Positions 7,764 to 16,144 of a stretch of DNA of 64,000 bases are shown here, piece by piece. The DNA is from Saccharofermentans sp. (GTDB lineage Bacteria > Bacillota > Clostridia > Saccharofermentanales > Saccharofermentanaceae), in contig JAKSRI010000001.1 of assembly GCA_024403695.1 (NCBI GenBank), forward strand, positions 62,001-126,000, read 5' to 3'. The first letter of the stretch is position 1; every line of letters starts with the position of its first letter. Under the pieces are notes generated by a model. It ran no database searches and was not told the DNA's origin. It saw only the letters and a program-made list of their open reading frames with translations. Position numbers and translations under genes: made by a program.

Positions 7764-8954
7764 TTATATAAGGTCCAATAATCTTTTGGCGGATAGACAT
7801 ACGAGATAAGCAATCAATCCCAGTTCTCCAATTGCTGAACAAAGAATGAATGGTTCATGTAGATTTATCATGCAGAATAGTGCGAATACAGCAATTAATG
7901 ATTTGTCATTGCAGATTGTCTCATTCTCGTTTAAGAATGCAATTATTGCTGGGATGATGTACATAAGGCAATAGAACTGTGATACAGAAGGTGCGAAAAT
8001 CATAAGCATTGATAAGCCAAGGATTTTCTGCCAGTTTGTCTTATAAAATGGAATTCCTGCCAGTATAACCAACGCGAGGATAATTGCGACAATTTTGAAT
8101 GTTGTGATTAATAAGTCATTTTCCTCTAGGAAGAGAATGTTCTGGAAACATCCAAATAGTGTTGAGTCAGTAACTTTGTATGCCTTAAAGTGTTCTGTTG
8201 TGTTGTGGAAGAAATTCACTATGTTTGTGAATCCCCCTTCAAAACATAGGAATGGCAGAAAGAATGCGAGAATACCATAAATAACAGTACGGACAGCTAG
8301 CTTCCATTCTTTCTCAAATACTAATAATAGACCGAGCAAAGCAGGTGTTAGCTTTATGCCTGCAGATATTGCAAGAGCAATGAGGGATAACTCACGGATT
8401 ATTTTGTTCTCGCTCTTGTGGAAGAAAATGAAAACGATGTTAAGTAAAAGGCATAAAATTATAATGTTGCCTCGTTCCAGTGCGTAAAGGATAGGTTTGG
8501 AAACCACTATAGCAATGGCAACTAGTACCGCATTTATCTTAGAGCACTTGAGAGACTTTATAAGAATCAGGAACATTGTGATAACAAATATTCCATATAA
8601 CACCCATAAACAAATGGATAAACTGTTTATGGATTTTAAATCGCTAAAGTTAAATAGGTTGTATACAATGTTTGTATCAATGAATCCACGGAACATGTTG
8701 TAAATAAGGTATGCCAATGGTGGATATGCGTGATCTTGATTCTCTGCAATTACAGAGGTGTATGGGTTGTGCTGAACTGCTGACCCTACTGAATAATAGA
8801 AGTCATCGAATTTATCACGTCCGGCCTGAATAAAGAGATACATAAACTGGGATTCTCTTCCGAAAATCAACACGCATAGTAACCACAAAGCAAATGATAT
8901 TAATATAATTCCAGCATAAGTTTTTCTGGAGTCAAGTTTAGAAAGTTTTGGCAT
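7764..8954 (-). CDS. GT87/DUF2029-like polytopic membrane glycosyltransferase
   Basis: 396 aa with about 10 membrane helices. The pattern is that of polyprenyl-phosphate-mannose-dependent GT87/DUF2029 enzymes: a first helix, an extracellular loop with D-D-F-Y (DKFDDFYY) and AYPPLAYL, an ERGNI motif after the fourth or fifth helix, and GIKLTPALLGLLLVFE, where family members have a conserved K..P. It would transfer a sugar from a lipid carrier to an exported glycan or lipid; the acceptor cannot be predicted. The start was moved to the ATG behind GAGGGATAAG because the longer frame only gains a TTG that lies inside that ribosome binding site. It is divergent from the LURP-one gene and convergent with the rubrerythrin gene, so it is probably monocistronic. 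Confidence 0.65.
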   Translation of the reverse strand: MPKLSKLDSRKTYAGIILISFALWLLCVLIFGRESQFMYLFIQAGRDKFDDFYYSVGSAVQHNPYTSVIAENQDHAYPPLAYLIYNMFRGFIDTNIVYNLFNFSDLKSINSLSICLWVLYGIFVITMFLILIKSLKCSKINAVLVAIAIVVSKPILYALERGNIIILCLLLNIVFIFFHKSENKIIRELSLIALAISAGIKLTPALLGLLLVFEKEWKLAVRTVIYGILAFFLPFLCFEGGFTNIVNFFHNTTEHFKAYKVTDSTLFGCFQNILFLEENDLLITTFKIVAIILALVILAGIPFYKTNWQKILGLSMLMIFAPSVSQFYCLMYIIPAIIAFLNENETICNDKSLIAVFALFCMINLHEPFILCSAIGELGLIAYLVCLSAKRLLDLI

Positions 8955-9094
8955 CTTATCCCTCAAGTTTTTTATTTGATTATATCAGATGCAGCATTAA
9001 TACTTTAAAGATTACATATTTATATTTCTCCGCCTTAGATTAAATATATCATCGGTGATTATCTATAATATTCATCGAAAGGCGGTGAAAAATT

Positions 9095-9568
9095 ATGAAG
9101 ATGTTTTTCAGACAGAGAATCATTTCATTGCTGGATAGCTATGACATCTATGATGAGAATGGTTCCACAATTTTTACAGTTAAGGGCAGATTTGGTTTAT
9201 CACATCGTTTTTCAGTTTATGATAAGTATGATAGAGAAGTCGCTAACGTAGAGCAGAAGATACTAACATTTCTTCCGAAGTTCTCTATTACTGCTTATGG
9301 AAATGATTATGGAACGATTAATCGTAAACTTACTTTCTTCAGACCCAAGTATGAATTAGAGTCAATGGGCTGGACGATGGAAGGCGATATCTTCCAGTGG
9401 GATTACGAGATTGTGGATGAGAACAATAAGCTAATAGCTGATGTTTCAAAAAAGATTGTTAGTCTGTCAGATCAGTATTGGATCGATGTTCCAGATGAGA
9501 AGAATGCTTTGCTGGCACTACTTTTTGTTCTGGCTGTTGATGCTGATAAATGTAGTGGTAACGATTAA
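9095..9568 (+). CDS. LURP-one-related (Tubby-like fold) protein
   Basis: 157 aa, the usual length of the family. Short beta-strand repeats are visible: a segment starting YDIYDENGSTIFTVKG, then FSVYDKYDREVANVEQKI, later YEIVDENNKLIADVSKKI. This is the repeated hairpin pattern of the LOR/DUF567 family (B. subtilis YxjI), which has a Tubby C-terminal-like barrel around a central hydrophobic helix (here ALLALLFVLAVD near the C-terminus). The function in bacteria is not established; membrane phospholipid binding has been proposed by analogy with scramblase-like relatives. An AAAGGCGGTG site precedes the ATG. It is monocistronic, with its own terminator. Confidence 0.8.
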   Translation: MKMFFRQRIISLLDSYDIYDENGSTIFTVKGRFGLSHRFSVYDKYDREVANVEQKILTFLPKFSITAYGNDYGTINRKLTFFRPKYELESMGWTMEGDIFQWDYEIVDENNKLIADVSKKIVSLSDQYWIDVPDEKNALLALLFVLAVDADKCSGND

Positions 9569-9573
9569 TTATT

Positions 9574-9605
9574 AAGGAGGTTCACTTAATTGTGAGCCTC
9601 TTTTA
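9574..9605 (+). terminator. Terminator overlapping the convergent gene's stop
   Basis: GGAGGTTCAC pairs with GTGAGCCTC around a 6-nt loop and is followed by TTTTA. The stop codon of the convergent MATE gene lies in the loop and stem. Confidence 0.8.
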
Positions 9606-10959
9606 TTGTCGCGAATAAATTGCCAACTTTCTTACGAACCACAATATAACAGCAAAGCTGCATCAATATAGTGAATATCCAGGAACCTGGGTACGAGATG
9701 AACAGGAATGAAAGAGATCTGTGACTAGGGAATAGTCCATAAATCCAAATAATACGAGTTCCAACTGTACCAATAACGGAAAGAATCATTGGCATTGTAG
9801 AATGTCCCATTCCACGAAGTACACCTGGAAGCATGTCCATAATTCCGCATAAGAAATATGGAATAGTGGTAATGCTAAGAATCTCCATGCCATAAGTTAC
9901 AACGTCAGCTGAATCTGTATAAATCCCAAGAATCTGTGGACCAAAGACATATGAGAGAATTCCCAGCGCCAACGGTAAAGTGCACTGTATGATAAGACAA
10001 TCGATAAACACACGGTCCATGCGCTTAAGTTTACGAACTGCATAGTTCTGGCTAGTGAAGCTGAGACATCCCTGTGTTACAGAGTTAACAGTTACATATA
10101 AGAATCCGAGAATATTGTTGGCGGCAGTATATCCAGCCATAGCATCAGAGCCGAACGAATTTACAGATGACTGCAAAAGCGCATTGGAGAAGTTAATTAC
10201 AGTGCTCTGAAGTCCTGCAGGGATACCAATCTTAAAAATCTCCTTAAGATATCTCCAACGTATACTGATTTTCTTGAATTCGAATTTATAGCTGCCTGTG
10301 CTCTTGCAAAGAAGTCTCATAACCAGGAAGCAAGAGATAAGCTGAGAGGCAACAGTAGCAATGGCAACACCGGCTACACCCATATCAAACTTTATTACCA
10401 TAACGAGATTCAGACATGCATTAATTACTCCAGCAATTATGAGGTAGTAAAGTGGGTGCTTAGTGTCACCGACCGCACGCAAAATGGATGCGGCATAGTT
10501 ATATACCATAAAGAATGGAAGTCCGCAGAAGTATATCTTCATATAAAGTACTGACTGATCGATAACATCGGCAGGTGTGTCCATTAATACCAGGGCAGGA
10601 CGTGTTATGGCTATTCCGAGGACCATTACGGCGATGCCGCTAACGATGGCGAAAGTGATGGCAGTGTGCACAGTCTCAGACATTTCCTTTCGCATATCAG
10701 TGGCAAAGAATCTGGCAGATATTACGTTAGCGCCAAGAGAAACGCCGATGAAAAGGTTGATTATCATGTTTATAAGTGCGGTCGTGGAACCAACTGCAGC
10801 CAGGGCGGAACTTCCTGCGAATTTTCCCACCACGATAATATCAACCGCATTAAAAAGCAACTGAAGCACATTGGTAAGCATAAGCGGAATGCAGAAGCTT
10901 ATCAATTTATCCATAATTGTGCCATTGCACATATCAATTTCGTAGCGGTTCTTACTCAT
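9586..10959 (-). CDS. MATE family efflux transporter
   Basis: 457 aa, 12 membrane helices in two homologous halves. The N-terminus has the family pattern D(M)..G.I..KLI.F.IPLML.N.LQ.LFN..D...VG.F.G..ALAAVG, as in NorM/DinF-type multidrug or toxin exporters driven by Na+ or H+. Later elements are LGANVISARFFA, YFCGLPFFMVYN and LRAVGDT. The substrate is unknown. The start fits family length, but no Shine-Dalgarno sequence precedes it. Instead TATAAT on the minus strand ends exactly 7 nt before the ATG, so the mRNA may be leaderless. Divergent from the cysteine desulfurase gene with only 66 nt between starts. Confidence 0.9.
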   Translation of the reverse strand: MSKNRYEIDMCNGTIMDKLISFCIPLMLTNVLQLLFNAVDIIVVGKFAGSSALAAVGSTTALINMIINLFIGVSLGANVISARFFATDMRKEMSETVHTAITFAIVSGIAVMVLGIAITRPALVLMDTPADVIDQSVLYMKIYFCGLPFFMVYNYAASILRAVGDTKHPLYYLIIAGVINACLNLVMVIKFDMGVAGVAIATVASQLISCFLVMRLLCKSTGSYKFEFKKISIRWRYLKEIFKIGIPAGLQSTVINFSNALLQSSVNSFGSDAMAGYTAANNILGFLYVTVNSVTQGCLSFTSQNYAVRKLKRMDRVFIDCLIIQCTLPLALGILSYVFGPQILGIYTDSADVVTYGMEILSITTIPYFLCGIMDMLPGVLRGMGHSTMPMILSVIGTVGTRIIWIYGLFPSHRSLSFLFISYPGSWIFTILMQLCCYIVVRKKVGNLFATIKEAHN

Positions 10960-10966
10960 AAAGAAT

Positions 10967-10972
10967 ATTATA
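10967..10972 (-). promoter_or_regulatory. -10 box for the MATE gene (leaderless candidate)
   Basis: TATAAT on the minus strand lies 7 nt before the ATG, placing the predicted start of transcription at or next to the start codon. No clear -35 was found. Confidence 0.4.
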
Positions 10973-10978
10973 AAACTA

Positions 10979-10987
10979 TGTTATAAT
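10979..10987 (+). promoter_or_regulatory. Extended -10 promoter for cysteine desulfurase-thiI
   Basis: TGTTATAAT is a perfect TGn extended -10. The same nine bases occur before rimO and smc. The predicted leader is about 31 nt. Confidence 0.6.
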
Positions 10988-11025
10988 TCTTACTTGATAA
11001 AAATAATCAGAAGGTCAGACGAAAA

Positions 11026-12168
11026 ATGATTTATTTTGACAATAGCGCCACAACCAGAACATCAGATGCGGTCGCTAAATCTATATACGATAACTTAACT
11101 AATGATGAGCTCTTCGGTAATCCTGGTTCACTTCATAAGCTGGGCATGACTGCGGGCAATAAATATAACGAGATTACAGCTGATATCGCTAAGAATCTCG
11201 GCTGTAAGAATACAGAGATTATCTATACTTCATGCGGCACAGAGGGTACTAATACTGCTATTCTCGGATATCTTTCTAAGAATCAGCGTGCGGGTAAGAC
11301 AATTATTTCTACTAACACAGAGCATAAGGCAACTCTCGAGACTCTTGGCCACATTGCTAAGCAGGGTTATAACGTGGTTTATCTTAAAGTGGATAAGGCA
11401 GGTAAGCCTGACCTCGCAGCCCTTGAGGAGGAGCTCGCTAAAGGTGACACAGCAATGCTTTGCTTTACTCACGTTAACAACGAGACGGGTTCAGTTCTTC
11501 CTATCGAGGACATCATGAAAATCAAGAATAAGGTGAGCCCTAAGACTGTGGTTTTCCTTGATTGTGTGCAGTCCCTCGGCAAGTTGGAGATTAACCTTGC
11601 TAAGCTCGGCGTAGACATGGCAAGCTTTTCCGGACATAAGATTCATGGCGTAAAAGGCGTAGGTGTTCTTTATATCAAGACTAATGTGAGAATCGATCCT
11701 TTTATCAGAGGTGGCGGACAGCAGTCTGGTCTTAGATCCGGCACTCAGAGCCTGATGCTGGCGGAGTCTTTCGCAGTCGCTCTTAAGGAGGCAGTAGAGG
11801 CGCGTGCTAACGCTTTCGAGCACGTGTCCGAGATTAATGCTTACCTGAGAGAAGAACTCACAAAGCGTGGTGCCACTATTAATTCCCCTGAGGATGGTTT
11901 GCCTTTCGTGCTAAACGTCGCTTTTGACGGGTTCCAGTCAGAGACCATGTTACACGCCCTCGAAAGCTTTGGCGTCTACGTGTCCACAGTTTCTGCGTGC
12001 TCCTCTAAGACAAAGAAACCTTCTTATGTTTTGCTGGAGATGGGAATTGACCGTAAAATCGCGGCTAACAGTGTTAGACTTAGTTTTTCAAGGTATAATA
12101 CTATGGATGAGGCGAAGGAATTCATCGCCATCGTTGATAAAGTTTATGATATGTATTTGGTAAGATGA
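11026..12168 (+). CDS. Cysteine desulfurase (NifS/IscS family, thiI-linked)
   Basis: 380 aa. This PLP enzyme takes sulfur from cysteine as a protein persulfide. Visible signatures are MIYFDNSATTR at the N-terminus, GNPGSLHKLG, the cofactor-contacting TNTEHKA and FTHVNNETGSV, the PLP lysine in SFSGHKIHGVKG (about residue 206), RSGTQSLM, and the catalytic cysteine in VSACSSK near residue 325. The gene is followed 7 nt later by thiI. In Firmicutes this pairing supplies ThiI with sulfur for 4-thiouridine in tRNA, which is the most likely job here. The short active-site loop is typical of the dedicated partner class. Transcription probably starts at the TGTTATAAT box upstream. Confidence 0.93.
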   Translation: MIYFDNSATTRTSDAVAKSIYDNLTNDELFGNPGSLHKLGMTAGNKYNEITADIAKNLGCKNTEIIYTSCGTEGTNTAILGYLSKNQRAGKTIISTNTEHKATLETLGHIAKQGYNVVYLKVDKAGKPDLAALEEELAKGDTAMLCFTHVNNETGSVLPIEDIMKIKNKVSPKTVVFLDCVQSLGKLEINLAKLGVDMASFSGHKIHGVKGVGVLYIKTNVRIDPFIRGGGQQSGLRSGTQSLMLAESFAVALKEAVEARANAFEHVSEINAYLREELTKRGATINSPEDGLPFVLNVAFDGFQSETMLHALESFGVYVSTVSACSSKTKKPSYVLLEMGIDRKIAANSVRLSFSRYNTMDEAKEFIAIVDKVYDMYLVR

Positions 12169-12175
12169 GGTATAT

Positions 12176-13375
12176 ATGGCAAGTAATGTAATTTTGGCAA
12201 GAATGGGTGAGGTTACTCTTAAGGGCCTTAACCGTGGTAAGTTCGAGAATCAGCTTAAGGTAAATCTTCGTTACAGACTTAGAAATTTTGGTAAGCTTAG
12301 TATCACTCAGAGCCAGAGCAGAATTTGGATCGAGGCTAAGAGCGAGGATAATCCTGCTTTTGCTGGGGAAGAAGCTGCACAGGAGATTCTTACTGCTGTA
12401 ACTCAGGTATTTGGTATCGTTTCTGCCAGCCTCGCACTCAAGTTCGAGGGCGATTTTGACGTTATCGTTAAGGAAGCTATCGCTTATGTTGATAAGCTTC
12501 TCCAGGAGCACCCAGAGTATAAGACTTTTAAGGTAGAGAGTAAGCGTGGTAATAAGCAGTTTCCACTTAGTTCTCCAGAGATTTGCACTGAGGTTGGCGG
12601 CAATATTCTTGATAACTTTCCACAGCTTAGTGTTGACGTTCATAATCCTGACTTCATTCTTAATGTAGAAATCAGAGATTATAACTATCTGTATTCTGGT
12701 AAGGTTATGGGTCATCGCGGACTTCCTGTTGGTACAGCTGGTAAGGGCATGCTCTTGCTCTCAGGTGGTATCGATTCACCAGTTGCTGGTTACATGATGG
12801 CATCACGAGGTATGCAGATTGATGCTGTATATTTCCACAGCTTCCCATATACAAGTGAGCAGGCTAAGCAGAAGGTTGTTGACTTGGCGAAGATTGTTTC
12901 TCGTTTCTCAGGTAAGATGAATCTTTATGTTGTTAACTTTACTAAGATTCAGCTGGATATGGTTAAGAACAGTCCAGAGGACATGATTACTATTACTATG
13001 AGACGTGTTATGCTTCAGATTGCTGAGGAACTGGCAAAGAAATCAGGCTGTAAGTGCCTTATTACAGGTGAGAGCCTTGGTCAGGTAGCTTCCCAGACAC
13101 TTGAGGCTATCAATATTACTAATGAGGTTGCTACACTTCCTGTTTTGCGACCACTTATCGGTATCGATAAGCAGGAGACATGTGATATTAGTAGAAGAAT
13201 TGGCGCTTTTGAGACATCAATTCTTCCTTATGAGGACTGCTGCACAGTATTTGTTGCCAAGCATCCAAAGACACACCCAAGCCACAAGGATATCGAGAAT
13301 GCGGAGAGCAAGCTTGATATTAAGGCTATGGTAGAAATGGGACTTAACGAAGGATTGGAGATCATTGAGATCTAA
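12176..13375 (+). CDS. thiI: tRNA 4-thiouridine synthetase ThiI
   Basis: 399 aa. The N-terminal ferredoxin-like region (ILARMGEVTLKGLNRGKFENQL) and THUMP domain (to about 165) bind the tRNA acceptor end. The PP-loop ATPase domain follows with LLSGGIDSPVAGY near 187, and the later CLITGESLGQVASQT motif. It adenylates U8 of tRNA and inserts sulfur delivered by the cysteine desulfurase encoded just upstream. There is no C-terminal rhodanese domain; this is normal for Firmicutes and fits the need for a dedicated desulfurase. A GAGGT site precedes the ATG. Its stop codon overlaps the start of the carboxypeptidase gene (TAATG), so the three genes are an operon. Confidence 0.95.
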   Translation: MASNVILARMGEVTLKGLNRGKFENQLKVNLRYRLRNFGKLSITQSQSRIWIEAKSEDNPAFAGEEAAQEILTAVTQVFGIVSASLALKFEGDFDVIVKEAIAYVDKLLQEHPEYKTFKVESKRGNKQFPLSSPEICTEVGGNILDNFPQLSVDVHNPDFILNVEIRDYNYLYSGKVMGHRGLPVGTAGKGMLLLSGGIDSPVAGYMMASRGMQIDAVYFHSFPYTSEQAKQKVVDLAKIVSRFSGKMNLYVVNFTKIQLDMVKNSPEDMITITMRRVMLQIAEELAKKSGCKCLITGESLGQVASQTLEAINITNEVATLPVLRPLIGIDKQETCDISRRIGAFETSILPYEDCCTVFVAKHPKTHPSHKDIENAESKLDIKAMVEMGLNEGLEIIEI

Positions 13376-14541
13376 TGGATAATCAGGGTAGACGTAATAA
13401 TCAGGGTCATAGTCAGGGCCATGCTCAGGGTAAGAAGCTTGCTCAGGGTCAGCAGCTTTCTCAGGGTCAGCACAAGGCGGCACCTGCTAAATCTAGTGCG
13501 CCAGCAAAGCCAGTTCAGCGCAAGAGACGCAAGAAAAGAGCTCAGCTTAATACTGCAGGCATTACTTTTATCGTGCTCGGCCTCGGTATTTTGCTTATCG
13601 TTGGCGTTGGTTTGTTCTCTATTATTCATCTGTTTACCAAGGATATGAATAAAGCAACTACTGAGTCTACTTATATGCCTCAGGTTACTGCTACTCCTAC
13701 ATGTACACCAACTCCTGCATATGATTTCTTCGAAGGAATGCACTCTAATAAGGCAATTCTTATTGATGCGGAGAATGGTGATGTTATTCAGTCATTAGAG
13801 GCAGATGTTCAGGCATATCCAGCTTCTGTTACTAAGATGATGACTTGTCTTGTAGCTCTTGATTATATGACTAATCTCGATATGACTTATACAATGCCAC
13901 AGTCTATTTATGATGAATTGGCTTCTACATATCACTATGATCTGGCGACTGCGGGCTTTGAAAACGGTGAGATGGTTACATATCGTGATATTTTGTATGG
14001 AATTATGCTTCGTTCTGGTGCTGAGTGTTGTCTCGCTGCAGCTAATATCTGTGCTGGTAGCGAGGCCGCCTTTGTTGACCTCATGAATCAAAAGGCAGAG
14101 GAGTTGGGTCTTACTAATACTCACTTTATGAATTGTACTGGTTATAACGATCCATCACATTTCTCTACAGCTAGTGATATGGCCATCATTCTTCTTGAGG
14201 GTCTTAAGAATGATGATTTCCGTACGTTTATAACAACTAAGACTCATACAAGTGCTCCAACTAACTATCATGCTGATGGATTGTTGATGGAGAATACTCT
14301 CGGATTTGCCATGAACGATATAGCAGAGAATGGATTTAAAATTCTTGGTGGTAAGACGGGTTATACATCTGATGCAGGTCAGTGCCTCGCCAGCTTTGCT
14401 GATATTGATGGACATGAGTACGTATTGGTAACTTTTGGTGCCTATGTAACTGAAGAACAGCAGTCCACAACAAAGTTGCATGTGGCTGATGCACAGCTTA
14501 TTTTTGGGCGACTTGCTATATATATTGACAGAACGACTTGA
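13375..14541 (+). CDS. D-alanyl-D-alanine carboxypeptidase (PBP5/DacA family)
   Basis: 388 aa. The first 50 residues are an unusual polar region with repeated QG units (QGHSQGHAQG, LAQGQQLSQGQ) and a basic patch. One membrane helix follows (about 62-84), so the enzyme is anchored N-terminally. The peptidase domain starts near 120 and has SVTKMM (SxxK nucleophile), SGAEC in the SxN position with Ala replacing the usual Asn, and GGKTGYTSDAG (KTG). It would trim the terminal D-Ala of peptidoglycan stem peptides outside the cell. The C-terminal beta-rich PBP5 domain appears to be missing, because the frame ends about 60 residues after KTG. It begins on the thiI stop codon. Confidence 0.88.
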   Translation: MDNQGRRNNQGHSQGHAQGKKLAQGQQLSQGQHKAAPAKSSAPAKPVQRKRRKKRAQLNTAGITFIVLGLGILLIVGVGLFSIIHLFTKDMNKATTESTYMPQVTATPTCTPTPAYDFFEGMHSNKAILIDAENGDVIQSLEADVQAYPASVTKMMTCLVALDYMTNLDMTYTMPQSIYDELASTYHYDLATAGFENGEMVTYRDILYGIMLRSGAECCLAAANICAGSEAAFVDLMNQKAEELGLTNTHFMNCTGYNDPSHFSTASDMAIILLEGLKNDDFRTFITTKTHTSAPTNYHADGLLMENTLGFAMNDIAENGFKILGGKTGYTSDAGQCLASFADIDGHEYVLVTFGAYVTEEQQSTTKLHVADAQLIFGRLAIYIDRTT

Positions 14542-14665
14542 TTTTTTGACTTTCTTTTGGACTATTTGTCAGTTTTTTATATTGTTTTTAGTCGTATTCT
14601 CAATTGAATTAGATTGGGATTACGTCTAGAATATTTACAGAATATATTTGGGAGAGTGCAGTACA

Positions 14666-15067
14666 ATGAAGATTGTTCTTATGGCTGACAATAGAAAGAT
14701 AGAGCTTCTTGTGAATTTTTGTATTGCGTATAAAACTCTTCTTGCTAAGCATCAGCTTATATCTGTATATAATACTGCTAAGCATCTTAAGGCAGCAGTT
14801 GATATTGAAGTTTCAGGTTTATCAGTAGATTATAGTAGTGGAATCGAGCAGCTCGCTGCACGTGCACAGTTTAATGAGATTGACTGTGTGATTCTTCTTA
14901 AGGATGGTAGAGATGAGCTTAATGCTTATTCTAGAGACCTTCTTAACGTATGTGATCAGAATAACATTCCATACGCTACAAACCTTGCTACAGCCGAGAT
15001 TCTCGTTCTTGCTATCGATCGAGGTGATCTCGATTATCGTGAGTGGGTTAAGGATAACCATTTCTAA
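14666..15067 (+). CDS. Methylglyoxal-synthase-like protein lacking catalytic residues
   Basis: 133 aa. The MGS fold is recognisable from IVLMADNRKIELLVNFC at the N-terminus and NIPYATNLATAEILV near the C-terminus, which match the start and end of MgsA. The phosphate-binding and catalytic parts do not match: the GGDQQ segment holding the catalytic Asp is replaced by SGIEQ, and the His-Asp-Pro-Asp segment by a stretch without His. It is therefore unlikely to convert dihydroxyacetone phosphate to methylglyoxal, and may be a sensor or a different lyase. The ATG was chosen over a TTG 18 nt upstream because GGGAGAG sits between them at a workable distance. It is coupled to the metallo-hydrolase gene, 3 nt downstream. 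Confidence 0.65.
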   Translation: MKIVLMADNRKIELLVNFCIAYKTLLAKHQLISVYNTAKHLKAAVDIEVSGLSVDYSSGIEQLAARAQFNEIDCVILLKDGRDELNAYSRDLLNVCDQNNIPYATNLATAEILVLAIDRGDLDYREWVKDNHF

Positions 15068-15070
15068 TTT

Positions 15071-15715
15071 ATGTTAATTAAGAGTTTTGATAAGAGTCTA
15101 TTGGGTGCCAACATGTATTTTATGTGGTCCAAGGACTCTTATATTATTGTGGATCCATGTTGTGAACCTGACCTGGTAAGAGAGTTTACTGAGGAGAATA
15201 ATCTGGATTATAGTGCTCTTAAGGCGATTTTTGTTACTCATGGACATTTTGATCATATATCAACTGTTGATAGCTGGAAGTCAGAGTTTCCTAATGTTCC
15301 TGTTTATATCGATGATGAGGATATCGAGTGCTTTGAGAATCCTGCTCTTAATGGATCTTTTATGTTCGGATATAGTTTGTCTTGTGTGACTACAGGTGTT
15401 CCACTTAGTTCTATTAATTATGAGTATGTTATGGATGATGAAGTAACTATCAGCATGATTAATACACCAGGCCATTCCAAGGGTTCTGTTTGCTATATGT
15501 TTACTAATCCGGAAGACAAGAAGAATTATATGTTTACTGGTGATATGCTTTTCTCTGGCTCTGTTGGTAGAACTGACCTTCCTGGTGGGGATACTTGGGA
15601 GATGCGTAAGTCTATTGAAGAGCTTAAGAAAATCCAGGAGGATTATGTGGTTCTGCCAGGACACGGTCCTGCTAGCACCTTGATGAGAGAGAAACAGATT
15701 AATCCTTATTTTTAA
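15071..15715 (+). CDS. Metallo-beta-lactamase-fold hydrolase (glyoxalase-II-like)
   Basis: 214 aa, the usual size of the short glyoxalase-II-like family (YcbL type). Metal ligands are clear: THGHFDH at about 57-63, TPGHS, the bridging Asp in FTGDMLF, and the last His in LPGHGPAST. The family hydrolyses thioesters such as S-lactoylglutathione, or acts as a sulfur-transfer partner when the substrate pocket differs. There is no Shine-Dalgarno sequence; the start lies 3 nt after the stop of the MGS-like gene, so translation is probably coupled. The pairing suggests a shared role in handling reactive carbonyl or triose-derived compounds, which is inference only. Confidence 0.85.
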   Translation: MLIKSFDKSLLGANMYFMWSKDSYIIVDPCCEPDLVREFTEENNLDYSALKAIFVTHGHFDHISTVDSWKSEFPNVPVYIDDEDIECFENPALNGSFMFGYSLSCVTTGVPLSSINYEYVMDDEVTISMINTPGHSKGSVCYMFTNPEDKKNYMFTGDMLFSGSVGRTDLPGGDTWEMRKSIEELKKIQEDYVVLPGHGPASTLMREKQINPYF

Positions 15716-15756
15716 AATTTTTATCGACATTATGTCGATGGCGAAAAACAACAAGG

Positions 15757-15786
15757 ACGGAACTTTACGGCGGTTCCGTTTTTTTT
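15757..15786 (+). terminator. Rho-independent terminator
   Basis: ACGGAAC pairs with GTTCCGT around a 9-nt loop and is followed by a run of eight T. A separate perfect 17-bp palindrome (ATCGACAT-T-ATGTCGAT) lies at 15723-15739, between the stop codon and this terminator. Confidence 0.88.
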
Positions 15787-15809
15787 ATGTGCCCGAAATG
15801 AGGCAAAAA

Positions 15810-15866
15810 CCGACAATTTGTCGGTCGATTGTCGGTTATTGTCGGTTTTTAGGGTAAACGTTTTTT
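15810..15866 (+). promoter_or_regulatory. TTGTCGG repeat array plus GGGT..CGTTTTTT element (copy 1)
   Basis: TTGTCGG occurs at 15818, 15829 and 15839, with an inverted copy at 15810. Six nt later comes GGGTAAACGTTTTTT (15852-15866). The array ends 56 nt before the ATG of the Tad-like operon. The same module, in the same orientation to its gene, lies at 45743-45809. Confidence 0.55.
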
Positions 15867-15901
15867 ATACACTTAACTTAATAAAATTTAAGGAGTTGTG
15901 T

Positions 15902-16144
15902 ATGGGATCATCTTTGGAAACGGCTATTATTTTTTCTTTGGTTATTACTGTAATTTGTGCGTTGATTATATTTCCGTTAGATACTAGTGGTGACGCATAT
16001 AAACGTTATGAAGCGGCATGTGAGGAACTGGTTTATTATCGTGACTGTGAAGTAAATGCACAGGACTTTAACTATATGCTGACAAATATCTCTGAGAACT
16101 ATCGAATGATCTATGGTGCTGCGGGGGATATTATGGATGACTAA
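15902..16144 (+). CDS. Small Tad/TadE-like pseudopilin
   Basis: 80 aa. The start was set at the ATG behind AAGGAG, which gives a prepilin-like N-terminus: MGSSLETAIIF followed by a hydrophobic helix (to about residue 24). A glycine before a polar stretch with Glu and a long helix is the class III signal of Tad/TadE proteins. The remainder is a short, charged, extracytoplasmic domain. It is the first gene of a three-gene set in which each frame overlaps the next by a few nucleotides. It is probably a minor pilin or an assembly factor of a Tad-like surface filament. Family membership is inferred from N-terminal pattern and gene order only. Confidence 0.55.
   Translation: MGSSLETAIIFSLVITVICALIIFPLDTSGDAYKRYEAACEELVYYRDCEVNAQDFNYMLTNISENYRMIYGAAGDIMDD

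Noticed and set aside
15723..15739. 17-bp palindrome ATCGACAT-T-ATGTCGAT as an operator
   Set aside because: It lies between a stop codon and a terminator with no promoter near it, so a regulatory role is not supported.
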